A stretch of DNA of 64,000 nucleotides from assembly GCA_024280335.1 (NCBI GenBank), contig JAJRQI010000007.1:80835-144834 (forward strand), read 5' to 3'. The first letter of the stretch is position 1; every line of letters starts with the position of its first letter. A program made the position numbers and the translations under genes. Positions 8,144 through 15,474 of this stretch are shown here, piece by piece. This DNA is from Deltaproteobacteria bacterium (GTDB taxonomy: Bacteria > Desulfobacterota > Desulfuromonadia > Desulfuromonadales > Geopsychrobacteraceae). The notes below the pieces were generated by a model. The model saw nothing but the letters and a program-made list of their open reading frames with translations, had not been told where the DNA came from and did not search any database.

Positions 8144-9388
8144 ATGGATAAAGTTCTCATCGTCGAAGACAGTAAACTGTTCGGCCAGCTGTTGAGCCGC
8201 CGGGTTGCAGATGACTTTCACGCCGGCTGCGTGGTTAAAACGACCTACCAGGAGACGGTTGCCCTGCTTGAGGAGGATGCCGACCAGTTTCTGCTGGCGG
8301 TCCTCGATTTGAACCTGCCGGACGCCGCCGATGGTGAGATTGTCGACTATGTTATCTCCAAGGGGATTCCTGCAGTTGTCGTTACCGCCCGCCTGAATGA
8401 AGAAACCCGCCGGCAGATTCTCGGCAAACGGGTGCTTGACTATATCATGAAGGGTCCGCACACCCTCGATCTTCTGTCGAGCACCATCAGTCGCTATCTG
8501 CGCAACCAGGATATCACGGTACTGCTGGTGGATGATTCCGGTCTGGTGCGGGAAAACACCCGCAAAATATTGGAGACGCAGCATTTTACTGTCGTCGAAG
8601 CAGGCGACGGGATCGCGGCGATGGAGCAGTTAAAGGCCGACCCTTCCATCCAGCTGGTCCTGACCGATTACCATATGCCGCAGATGGATGGTTTTGAGTT
8701 GACCGCAGAAATCAGAAAGAGCTTCCCGATGGACAAGTTGCTGATTATCGGTATGTCGGCGCAGGGAGACCCGCTGCTTTCAGCACAATTTCTCAAGCGG
8801 GGCGCCAACGACTTCATCAACAAACCTTACTTCGAAGAAGAGCTGGTCTGGCGAGTCAATCAGAATGTCGAAATTCTTCACCATCTGAACCAGCTGCGCA
8901 ATGCCGCGATCAAGGACTCCCTGACCGGACTCTACAATCGACGCTATTTTTTCCAAGCCGGCGGCAAACTGTTTGAAAATGCGCGGCGGAGGAATCTGGA
9001 CCTCTGCATTGCGATGATCGATATCGACCACTTTAAAAATATCAACGACAGCTACGGCCACGCTTGCGGCGATCAGGTGCTGGTAGATGTGGCAAAAACC
9101 CTGCTGGATAGCTTTCGTGAGTCAGATATTGTTGCCCGCCTCGGCGGGGAGGAATTTGTCGTCATGACCAGCAACATGGACAAAGCCCATTGCCGCGATC
9201 ACTTTGAAGAAATTCGGGAAAAAATTGAAGAAAACCTCATCATCGCCGACGGCTATACGATCCAGGCAACGGTTTCAATCGGGGTCAATACCCTCCTTGA
9301 GGAGACCCTGGACGCCATGGTCCGGCAAGCGGACGGACTGCTCTATCAGGCCAAGGAGTCAGGCCGCAACTGCGTGATTATCGACTAA
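8144..9388 (+). CDS. Response regulator diguanylate cyclase (REC-REC-GGDEF)
   Basis: A 414-residue protein with two receiver domains (about 3-115 and 125-245) and a C-terminal GGDEF domain (about 255-414). REC1 has VLIVEDSKLF and VLDLNLPDAADG; REC2 has VLLVDDSGLVRENT, LVLTDYHMPQMDG and NKPYFEEEL, so both phosphoacceptor Asp residues are present. The cyclase site is RLGGEEFVVM. An RESD sits five residues before GGEEF, the classic RxxD inhibitory site, so product feedback is expected. It should make c-di-GMP from GTP when phosphorylated. The architecture is that of PleD-like proteins. SD AGAGGAAATC precedes the ATG. Confidence 0.92.
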   Translation: MDKVLIVEDSKLFGQLLSRRVADDFHAGCVVKTTYQETVALLEEDADQFLLAVLDLNLPDAADGEIVDYVISKGIPAVVVTARLNEETRRQILGKRVLDYIMKGPHTLDLLSSTISRYLRNQDITVLLVDDSGLVRENTRKILETQHFTVVEAGDGIAAMEQLKADPSIQLVLTDYHMPQMDGFELTAEIRKSFPMDKLLIIGMSAQGDPLLSAQFLKRGANDFINKPYFEEELVWRVNQNVEILHHLNQLRNAAIKDSLTGLYNRRYFFQAGGKLFENARRRNLDLCIAMIDIDHFKNINDSYGHACGDQVLVDVAKTLLDSFRESDIVARLGGEEFVVMTSNMDKAHCRDHFEEIREKIEENLIIADGYTIQATVSIGVNTLLEETLDAMVRQADGLLYQAKESGRNCVIID

Positions 9389-9391
9389 ACT

Positions 9392-10141
9392 TTATTCTGC
9401 ATCTTTGTCGGCCGGAATCTCCAACAAATAAATCATCGTCACCGCCGCCGCAACCTCCACCCGCCCGGCAGCGACCGGGACGGCGTCACTGCCGGCCATC
9501 CGCGCCTCGGCCATGAACATCGCCTGCGGCGGCTGGCCGGGGGAGTTGAGGCTCATCGATTGCACCGCGCCCAACTTGATACCGGCGGCCGCAGCCATGG
9601 TTTCTGCCTTGCGGATCGCCTGAGCGGTCGCCAGCTCAATCGCCTGCCGGCGGTATTCGCCCGGATCGGCCAGAGCGAACTGCAAGCCGCCGATCTGATT
9701 GGCGCCCGCCTGTTGTGCCAAGCCGAGCAATTTTCCCGCCAGATCGACCCGGGTCGTTTCAATCAACAGTTCGTTACTGACCCGATAACCGATAATCCCC
9801 CGCTGCCAGTTGGCCGGGGTCGGTCGCGGCGGCTGGCTCCATTCGGGGCGCACCCGGAACTGACCGGTCGACATCTCGCCAGCGGCAATCCCCAGCTCTT
9901 TCAATTGCGCCAGCACCAGCGTCATCCGCCGATTATTCTCCGCCAGCGCTTCATCAGCGCCAGCCTGCTGGGTCACCACCCCCAGGCGTAATTTCAACTG
10001 GTCGGGAACCGCCTTAACACTGGCGTCACCACGCACCACCAGTTGCGGCAGGGACCGATCGGTCGCACCATAATTAAAATTCCGCGGCCCGCAGGCACTA
10101 AGCAACAGCAGCAAGAGTAAAACAACAGCTAAACGCAACAT
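9392..10141 (-). CDS. SIMPL domain (DUF541) lipoprotein
   Basis: A 249-residue protein with a lipoprotein signal (MLRLAVVLLLLLLLSACGPR; lipobox LSAC, Cys17). The mature part is a SIMPL/DUF541 domain: LVVRGDASVKAVPDQLKLRL near the N-terminus, YRVSNELLIETTRVD in the middle, and AIELATAQAIRKAETMAAAA followed by VAAAVTMIYLLE. Proteins of this family (BP26/OMP28-like) form ring-shaped oligomers in the periplasm; their function is poorly known. It ends three bases after the convergent GGDEF gene. Confidence 0.85.
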   Translation of the reverse strand: MLRLAVVLLLLLLLSACGPRNFNYGATDRSLPQLVVRGDASVKAVPDQLKLRLGVVTQQAGADEALAENNRRMTLVLAQLKELGIAAGEMSTGQFRVRPEWSQPPRPTPANWQRGIIGYRVSNELLIETTRVDLAGKLLGLAQQAGANQIGGLQFALADPGEYRRQAIELATAQAIRKAETMAAAAGIKLGAVQSMSLNSPGQPPQAMFMAEARMAGSDAVPVAAGRVEVAAAVTMIYLLEIPADKDAE

Positions 10142-10180
10142 CAGCTACCTCCTTGATTCTTTCGCAGACAATTCCGGGCT

Positions 10181-10200
10181 CCCTATTCTCGGACAGCCTC
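10181..10200. repeat. Solitary end of the 63.7 kb repeat family
   Basis: CCCTATTCTCGGACAGCCTC closely matches the right end of the 162-base inverted-repeat element at 63846-63863 and the complement of its left end. Only one end is seen here. Confidence 0.55.
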
Positions 10201-10245
10201 TTAGAACCATACCCGCTCAGGCGAACGACCGCAATCCCCGGTTGA

Positions 10246-10273
10246 TTGACAGGCTAAGGAAGCAAGTTAGAGT
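10246..10273 (+). promoter_or_regulatory. Predicted promoter of the pyruvate dehydrogenase operon
   Basis: TTGACA at 10246-10251 and TAGAGT at 10268-10273 are 16 bases apart, 22 bases before the E1alpha start. The -35 is a perfect consensus; the -10 is weaker. By eye only. Confidence 0.4.
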
Positions 10274-10294
10274 TTAATTGAAGGGAAAACTGTC

Positions 10295-11365
10295 ATGCCG
10301 AAACAACCGATCGCCGATTTCACCATTGAACGGCTGAGCATCCTCGCTCCCAGCGGCCAGGCGGATGAGAGCCTGATGCCCGATCTGAGCGACAGCCAAC
10401 TGCTGCAACTCTACGAGCTGCTCAGCTACACGCGGATGGCCGACCAGCGCGCCCTCGATCTGCAACGCGAAGGACGGCTCGGCACCTACCCGGCTTCACT
10501 CGGTCAGGAAGCGGCCCAGGTCGGCAGCGGCTTTGCCCTGCGCAGTCAGGACTGGATTTTCCCCGCCTTCCGCGAGCTGGGGGTGTTCCTCTGCCACAAC
10601 TACCCGCTGGAATTGATCTACCGCTACTGGAGCGGTGACGAGCGTGGCCAGCAAAGCCCTGAAGGTTGCAATATTTTCCCCATGAGCATCGCTGTCGGCA
10701 CCCACATCCTGCACGCCGCCGGTGCGGCACTGGCGGCCAAATATCGCGGTGATGACCTGGTTGCAGCAGCCTTCCTCGGCGACGGCGGCACCTCGAAGGG
10801 AGATTTTCACGAAGCGCTGAATATGGCCGGCGTCTACAAGCTGCCGCTGGTGGTGATCTGTCAGAACAACCAGTGGGCGATTTCAGTTTCGCGCCAGGCC
10901 CAGACGGCGGCGCAGACGCTCGCGCAAAAAGCGCTCAGCTACGGGATTCATGGCCTGCAGGTCGACGGCAACGATGTCCTGGCAGTCTACCAGGCCACCC
11001 ATGAGGCGATCGAACGGGCCAGAGCCGGCGAGGGTGCCAGCTTCATCGAATGTGAAACCTACCGGATGGCCGACCACACCACCGCTGACGATGCCCAGCG
11101 TTACCGCGATCCGCAGGAAGTGGAAAAATGGCGGCAGCGGGATCCGCTGCTGCGCATGCGCCGTTTTCTGGATCAGCAGCGGCTCTGGAGTCCCGGCGAT
11201 CAGGAACAGCTGGAGTTGACCCTGAAGGAGCGGCTCAATCGGGCAGTCAGGGCGGCCGAAAGTGCAGCACCGCCGGGTGCCGAAGAGATGTTCCGTTACA
11301 CCTGCCACCAACTCAGCAGTCGCCAGCAGGAACAGCTCAAGGAGTGTCTTGATGGCAGTACTTAA
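10295..11365 (+). CDS. pdhA: Pyruvate dehydrogenase E1 component, alpha subunit
   Basis: This 356-residue protein is the thiamine-diphosphate-binding subunit of a 2-oxoacid dehydrogenase E1. The ThDP motif begins with GDGGTSKGDFHEALNMAG at residue 162 and ends in ICQNNQWAIS. YPASLGQEAAQVG and the phosphorylation-loop-like YRMADHTTADDAQRYRD are family marks. With E1beta it decarboxylates pyruvate (or a branched 2-oxoacid) and reductively acylates lipoate on E2. The sequence reads most like Bacillus/Geobacter-type PdhA, but a branched-chain substrate cannot be excluded, especially with an amino-acid dehydrogenase convergent nearby. An AGGGAAAA ribosome site precedes the ATG. Confidence 0.9.
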   Translation: MPKQPIADFTIERLSILAPSGQADESLMPDLSDSQLLQLYELLSYTRMADQRALDLQREGRLGTYPASLGQEAAQVGSGFALRSQDWIFPAFRELGVFLCHNYPLELIYRYWSGDERGQQSPEGCNIFPMSIAVGTHILHAAGAALAAKYRGDDLVAAAFLGDGGTSKGDFHEALNMAGVYKLPLVVICQNNQWAISVSRQAQTAAQTLAQKALSYGIHGLQVDGNDVLAVYQATHEAIERARAGEGASFIECETYRMADHTTADDAQRYRDPQEVEKWRQRDPLLRMRRFLDQQRLWSPGDQEQLELTLKERLNRAVRAAESAAPPGAEEMFRYTCHQLSSRQQEQLKECLDGST

Positions 11366-12314
11366 TCTGGTCCAGGCGATCAATCAAGGGCTGCGGCAGG
11401 CGCTGGAAACGGATGAGCGGGTGCTGCTGCTCGGCGAAGATATCGGCAAAGACGGCGGCGTCTTCCGGGTCACAGACGGCCTGCATGCAGAGTTCGGCGA
11501 ACGGCGAATCATCGACACTCCGCTGGCCGAATCGGGGATCATCGGACTGGCAATCGGCATGGCCGCTTACGGGCTGCGACCGGTGGCAGAGATCCAGTTT
11601 CTCGGCTTCTGCTATGCCGCCATCGAGCAGATTTTCACCCACGCCGCCCGCATCCGCGCCCGCTCACGAGGCCGTTTCGACTGCCCGCTGGTGATCCGCA
11701 CTCCCTACGGCGGCGGCGTCAAAGCCCCTGAACTGCATGAAGAGAGCACTGAAGCACTGTTCTGCCACATGCCCGGCATCAAGGTGGTGGTCCCCTCCTC
11801 CCCGAGCAATGCCAAGGGGCTGCTGCTGGCCGCCATCGACGACCCCGATCCGGTCATCTACCTGGAACCGACCCGCCTCTATCGACTGCTCAAAGAGGAG
11901 GTTGCCGAACAGCCGTACCACACCCCGCTCGGCAAAGCCCGGATTGCCCGCAAAGGAAATCAGCTGACCATTATCGCCTGGGGGAGCATGCTCGAAGTGG
12001 TACTGCGCGCCGCCGGGGAGTACGACGCCGAGATCATCGACCTGCTGACCTTAAGCCCCTTCGATCGGGAAGCGGTGCTGGAGTCAGTGCACAAAACCGG
12101 CCGCGTCCTGATTGTCCATGAAGCCGCTAAAACCGGTGGTTTCGGTGCCGAATTGGCGGCGACCATCGCTGAGGAGGCGATCATGTCGCTGCGCGCGCCG
12201 ATCCGCCGGGTGACCGGCTACGATGTGGTGTTGCCGCTGCCGCTGCTTGAAAATTACAACCTGCCGTCACCGGCCAGAATTATCGCCGCCATCGACGATC
12301 TGCTGAGGTACTGA
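11352..12314 (+). CDS. pdhB: Pyruvate dehydrogenase E1 component, beta subunit
   Basis: This 320-residue protein is the transketolase-like beta subunit of E1. It opens LNLVQAINQGLRQAL, followed by VLLLGEDIGKDGGVFRVTDG, FGERRIIDTPLAESGIIGLA and PVAEIQFLGFCYAAIEQIF, all family marks. The late RVLIVHEAAKTGGFGAELAA is the C-terminal domain. The ATG at 11352 overlaps the E1alpha gene by 14 bases and has AAGGAG upstream inside that gene, which indicates translational coupling and equal synthesis of the two subunits. A longer reading from 11262 is not supported. Confidence 0.92.
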   Translation: MAVLNLVQAINQGLRQALETDERVLLLGEDIGKDGGVFRVTDGLHAEFGERRIIDTPLAESGIIGLAIGMAAYGLRPVAEIQFLGFCYAAIEQIFTHAARIRARSRGRFDCPLVIRTPYGGGVKAPELHEESTEALFCHMPGIKVVVPSSPSNAKGLLLAAIDDPDPVIYLEPTRLYRLLKEEVAEQPYHTPLGKARIARKGNQLTIIAWGSMLEVVLRAAGEYDAEIIDLLTLSPFDREAVLESVHKTGRVLIVHEAAKTGGFGAELAATIAEEAIMSLRAPIRRVTGYDVVLPLPLLENYNLPSPARIIAAIDDLLRY

Positions 12315-12319
12315 TTACT

Positions 12320-13549
12320 ATGGAATTTGCATTCAAACTTGCCGACTTGGGAGAAGGGATTACCGAAGCTGAAATCCGTGGCTGGCTGGTGGAAGAAGGC
12401 GAGCGGGTCGAAGAGCATCAGCCGGTGGTAGAGGTGGAAACTGACAAGGCGGTGGTCGAAATACCGACACCGAAAGCCGGACGGGTGAGCAGACTGCATC
12501 ATGCCGAAGGGGCGATTGTCCCGGTCGGCGACACCCTGCTGACAATTCTGGAAGGGGCCGCCGCCGAGCAACCGGCCCCGACACCATCGGACAGCGAACC
12601 GCGCAGGGAGTCGTTCGGCATCGTCGGTGAACTTCCCGAAGCGATCGACGAGCCGGAAACGCCATCAGTGCCGGCCGTCGCACCTGGGATCAAAGCCCTC
12701 CCCTCGGTGCGGGCGCTGGCCAAAGAACTCCAGGTCGACCTCGAGCAACTGACCGGCAGCGGCCCCGACGGCAGCATCAGCGCCGAGGATGTCCGCCAAG
12801 CGGCAACCCGCAGCGCCCTGCCGAAACAAGCCATCGCCGGCGAAGATGGCGGTTACCGTAAGCCGATGCGCGCGGTGCGCCGGACCATCGCCCGCAACCT
12901 GCTGAAAGCCCAGCAACTGAGCGCCTTTGTCACCAACATGGACGAGTTTGATGTCACCCACCTCTACGAGCTGAAACTGCGCGAAACCGAACATCTGGCT
13001 GAGCGCGATCTGCCGCTGACCTTTCTGCCCTTCTTTATGAAGGCGGTGCAGCACGCGCTGGTCGAATTCCCCCGCTTTAACGCGCAGGTCGATGAAGAGC
13101 ACAAGGAAGTGATCTTCTACACTCACTGCCACATGGGAGTCGCCGTCGATACCACCGACGGACTGATGGTGCCGGTGGTGCAGAACATCCAGCAGAAGAG
13201 TATCATCGACCTGGCAACAGAACTGCAACAGCTCTCCCGGCGGACCCGCGATCGCAGCATCAGCAGCGAAGAGCTGCGCGGGAGCACCATCACCATCAGC
13301 AACTTCGGCGCCTACGGCGGTCACTATGCCACGCCGATCCTCAACTACCCGAACGTCGCCATCCTCGGCTGCGGCCGAATCGGCAAGAAGCCCTGGATTT
13401 ATCAGGATGAAATCGCCATCCGGCAAGTGCTGCCGCTGTCGCTGACCTTCGACCACCGGATCACCGACGGTGCCGAGGCCTGCCGGTTTCTGAGCCGCGT
13501 CGGCCGCTACCTTGAGGATCCCGGCCTGCTGTTTATCGAAAGTGTCTAA
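12320..13549 (+). CDS. pdhC: Dihydrolipoamide acyltransferase (E2) of 2-oxoacid dehydrogenase
   Basis: A 409-residue E2 with one lipoyl domain (about 1-78; lipoylated Lys43 in ETDKAVVEIP), a Pro/Ala/Glu-rich linker, a peripheral-subunit-binding domain (about 127-165, PSVRALAKELQVDLEQLTGS) and the catalytic domain (about 185-409) with SLTFDHRITDG and its active-site His379. It transfers the acyl group from lipoate to CoA and forms the core of the complex. Five bases separate it from E1beta. No E3 gene is in the operon; the binding domain implies that one is encoded elsewhere. Confidence 0.92.
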   Translation: MEFAFKLADLGEGITEAEIRGWLVEEGERVEEHQPVVEVETDKAVVEIPTPKAGRVSRLHHAEGAIVPVGDTLLTILEGAAAEQPAPTPSDSEPRRESFGIVGELPEAIDEPETPSVPAVAPGIKALPSVRALAKELQVDLEQLTGSGPDGSISAEDVRQAATRSALPKQAIAGEDGGYRKPMRAVRRTIARNLLKAQQLSAFVTNMDEFDVTHLYELKLRETEHLAERDLPLTFLPFFMKAVQHALVEFPRFNAQVDEEHKEVIFYTHCHMGVAVDTTDGLMVPVVQNIQQKSIIDLATELQQLSRRTRDRSISSEELRGSTITISNFGAYGGHYATPILNYPNVAILGCGRIGKKPWIYQDEIAIRQVLPLSLTFDHRITDGAEACRFLSRVGRYLEDPGLLFIESV

Positions 13550-13570
13550 GCCCAGCGGACAAAGAAAAAA

Positions 13571-13598
13571 CCCGATTTCACAACGGAATCGGGCTTTT
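13571..13598 (+). terminator. Rho-independent terminator of the pdh operon
   Basis: CCCGATTTC and GGAATCGGG form a stem at 13571-13593 followed by CTTTT and, after a short gap, a second T run (13603-13609). It lies 20 bases after the E2 stop. Confidence 0.8.
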
Positions 13599-13609
13599 AT
13601 GCTTTTTTT

Positions 13610-13746
13610 AACTATTCAGCACCTCGGTAAATGGCCTCGTGCTGCCCACTCCAAGGGCCGCATGAACCCATCCCTGGGGCTTGCTGACGCCATCCTGGCG
13701 TCAGACACCCTTGAATTGGGCACCCCGAGGCCATCCGGCTGAACAG
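13610..13746. repeat. Dispersed palindromic repeat, family 1, copy A
   Basis: About 137 bases that fold on themselves: terminal TTCAGC/GCTGAA, then GGCCTCG/CGAGGCC, TGCCCA/TGGGCA and AAGGG/CCCTT arms, with an inner TGACGCCA/TGGCGTCA hairpin near 13684-13703. Copy B (37977-38112) matches along most of its length, including the loop GCCGCATGAACCCATCCCTG. Sits between the pdh terminator and the convergent dehydrogenase gene. Confidence 0.8.
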
Positions 13747-13768
13747 GTCCCTTTTTTGTAACAGCACC

Positions 13769-14875
13769 TCAGCGCCACTTGTGGCTCCAACTGCGATATT
13801 TCATGCCGGTCTCGATCCGCTCCCTCGCCAGCAGTTCGCCCGCCGCCCGCGGCAGCAGATCCTCTTTTTTCACCTTGTCCAAAATCCGTTCGGTATTGGC
13901 CTGAATCATCTGGGTAATGTAGGTAAAAGCCACTTCGGCACTTTTGCGTCGATACTCCATCGCCGCCATAATCACCCCACCGGCATTGGCGATAAAGTCG
14001 GGCACCACCAGCACGCCCCGCTTCGCCAAAGCGGCCTCGGCCTCAAGGGTCACCGGGATGTTGGCGCCCTGCAAGATCAGCTTGGCCTTGACCTGAGCAG
14101 CATTCTGCAGGTCGATGACATCGGGATTAGCCGCCGGGACCAGGATGTCACAGTCGAGGGCGAAGATCTCGTCGACCGGCAGCCTCTGTCCCCCGGCATA
14201 GTCGAGCACCGAACCCTGCTGCCGTTTGGCGGTAACCAGCCGGCCGACATCCAGCCCGTCTGGATCAAAAATGGTGCCGCTGCGATCGTTGACCGCAACG
14301 ATGCTCGCCCCCTTTTCGGCAAAGAAGCAGGCCGCTGCCGCGCCGACATTGCCGAGCCCCTGAATCGCCACCCGGGCACCCTTCAGCGGCAGGCCGATCT
14401 CCTGGGCCGCCACTTCAGCGCAGGCGACCACGCCGAAGCCGGTCGCCCCGAGCAGATCGAGAGGCAGGCCGCCCAGCTCAGCGGGCAGGCCGACCGAACG
14501 GCCGATTTCTTCCTGAATCCAGACCATCGCCTGCTCGTCACAGCCCATGTCGGGACCGGGAATGTACTCGTCGATCCCGGCGATCATCCGCGCAAAAGCC
14601 CGGAACAGGGGTTCCAGATCTGCAGTATGCGGATCGGCAATGATGCCCGCCTTAGCACCGCCGTGATCAATCCCGGCGATCGAGTTCTTCATCGTCATCG
14701 CCCGCGCCAGACGAAAGACCTCCAGCGGGGTCACTGAAGGGGAAACACGCACGCCGCCGATCGCCGGACCCAAGGTCACGTTATCGACAACCACCACCCC
14801 GCGCAAGCCGCTCTGTGGATCGTATAGCCGCAGGACTTTGGCAGGCCCTATAGAATCGTTCGGTATGCTGGTCAT
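13769..14875 (-). CDS. Glu/Leu/Phe/Val dehydrogenase family protein
   Basis: A 368-residue NAD(P)-dependent amino acid dehydrogenase. N-terminal VTLGPAIGGVRVSPSVTPLE and MTMKNSIAGIDHGGAKAGI carry the substrate-binding and catalytic Lys region; PGPDMGCDEQAMVWI holds the catalytic Asp; VAIQGLGNVGAAAACFFAEK is the Rossmann fold. LVPAANPDVI and VVPDFIANAGGVI are further family marks. At 368 residues it is closer in size to leucine/valine dehydrogenases than to the roughly 420-450-residue glutamate dehydrogenases, so a branched-chain amino acid is a plausible substrate. It would connect amino acid deamination to 2-oxoacids. No good ribosome site precedes the ATG at 14875. Confidence 0.85.
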   Translation of the reverse strand: MTSIPNDSIGPAKVLRLYDPQSGLRGVVVVDNVTLGPAIGGVRVSPSVTPLEVFRLARAMTMKNSIAGIDHGGAKAGIIADPHTADLEPLFRAFARMIAGIDEYIPGPDMGCDEQAMVWIQEEIGRSVGLPAELGGLPLDLLGATGFGVVACAEVAAQEIGLPLKGARVAIQGLGNVGAAAACFFAEKGASIVAVNDRSGTIFDPDGLDVGRLVTAKRQQGSVLDYAGGQRLPVDEIFALDCDILVPAANPDVIDLQNAAQVKAKLILQGANIPVTLEAEAALAKRGVLVVPDFIANAGGVIMAAMEYRRKSAEVAFTYITQMIQANTERILDKVKKEDLLPRAAGELLARERIETGMKYRSWSHKWR

Positions 14876-14923
14876 ACTGAAAAGTTAACAGAAAAAGGTG
14901 GGATGTAAATCTTGAGATGAGGT

Positions 14924-15400
14924 TTAACGGCAGCGTTGCAGGATGGAAAAGCGGCAGGCCTGACCCGCATCGAGAAGCTCTTCCCGGTGGAGAGTGCAAA
15001 ACGATTCAGCCGCCAGCGCTGGAAAGAAGGTGTCCCCCTCAACCTCGCGCAGCAGTTCGGTCAGATAGATTTTCTCTGTCAGCGGCAACGCCTGCCGATA
15101 GATTTCCCCGCCGCCGCAGATGAACAGTTCATCGGTCTGCGTGCTGGCAAGCCCTTCATCAAGCGATGCGACAACCGTGCATCCCGCAGCGCAAAATTCG
15201 GCGTTGCGGCTTAGGACAATCGTCTGCCGCCCCGGCAAGGGATGACCGATCGATTGATAGGTTTTACGCCCCATCAACAGGGTCTGCCCCAGGGTCAGCC
15301 GCTTGAAGCGCTGCAGATCTTCCGGCATCTGCCAGGGCAGCTGTCCGTCCTTGCCGATCACCCGGTTCTGACTCATGGCGACAATGATTGAGATCAGCAA
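14924..15400 (-). CDS. folA: Dihydrofolate reductase
   Basis: This 158-residue enzyme reduces dihydrofolate to tetrahydrofolate with NADPH. It shows ISIIVAMSQNRVIGKDGQLP with the Met20-loop region, MPEDLQRFKRLTLGQTLLMG, GRKTYQSIG and FICGGGEIYRQALPL. The likely start is a TTG at 15400 (MLISIIVAM), which has GAGGGAG seven bases upstream and gives the usual N-terminus; an ATG at 15454 would add a non-homologous leader. It lies 74 bases after the SNF2 gene on the same strand and may be read from it. Confidence 0.9.
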   Translation of the reverse strand: MLISIIVAMSQNRVIGKDGQLPWQMPEDLQRFKRLTLGQTLLMGRKTYQSIGHPLPGRQTIVLSRNAEFCAAGCTVVASLDEGLASTQTDELFICGGGEIYRQALPLTEKIYLTELLREVEGDTFFPALAAESFCTLHREELLDAGQACRFSILQRCR

Positions 15401-15474
15401 CAGTTCACTCCCTCGCACCCTGGCCCGGGCGTCAGCGACAGGCCACTGCAGCATAACTCAGCGAAACTAAACAC

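Noticed and set aside
11960..13456. Minus-strand open frames opposite pdhB and pdhC
   Set aside because: Shadows of strongly supported genes on the plus strand.
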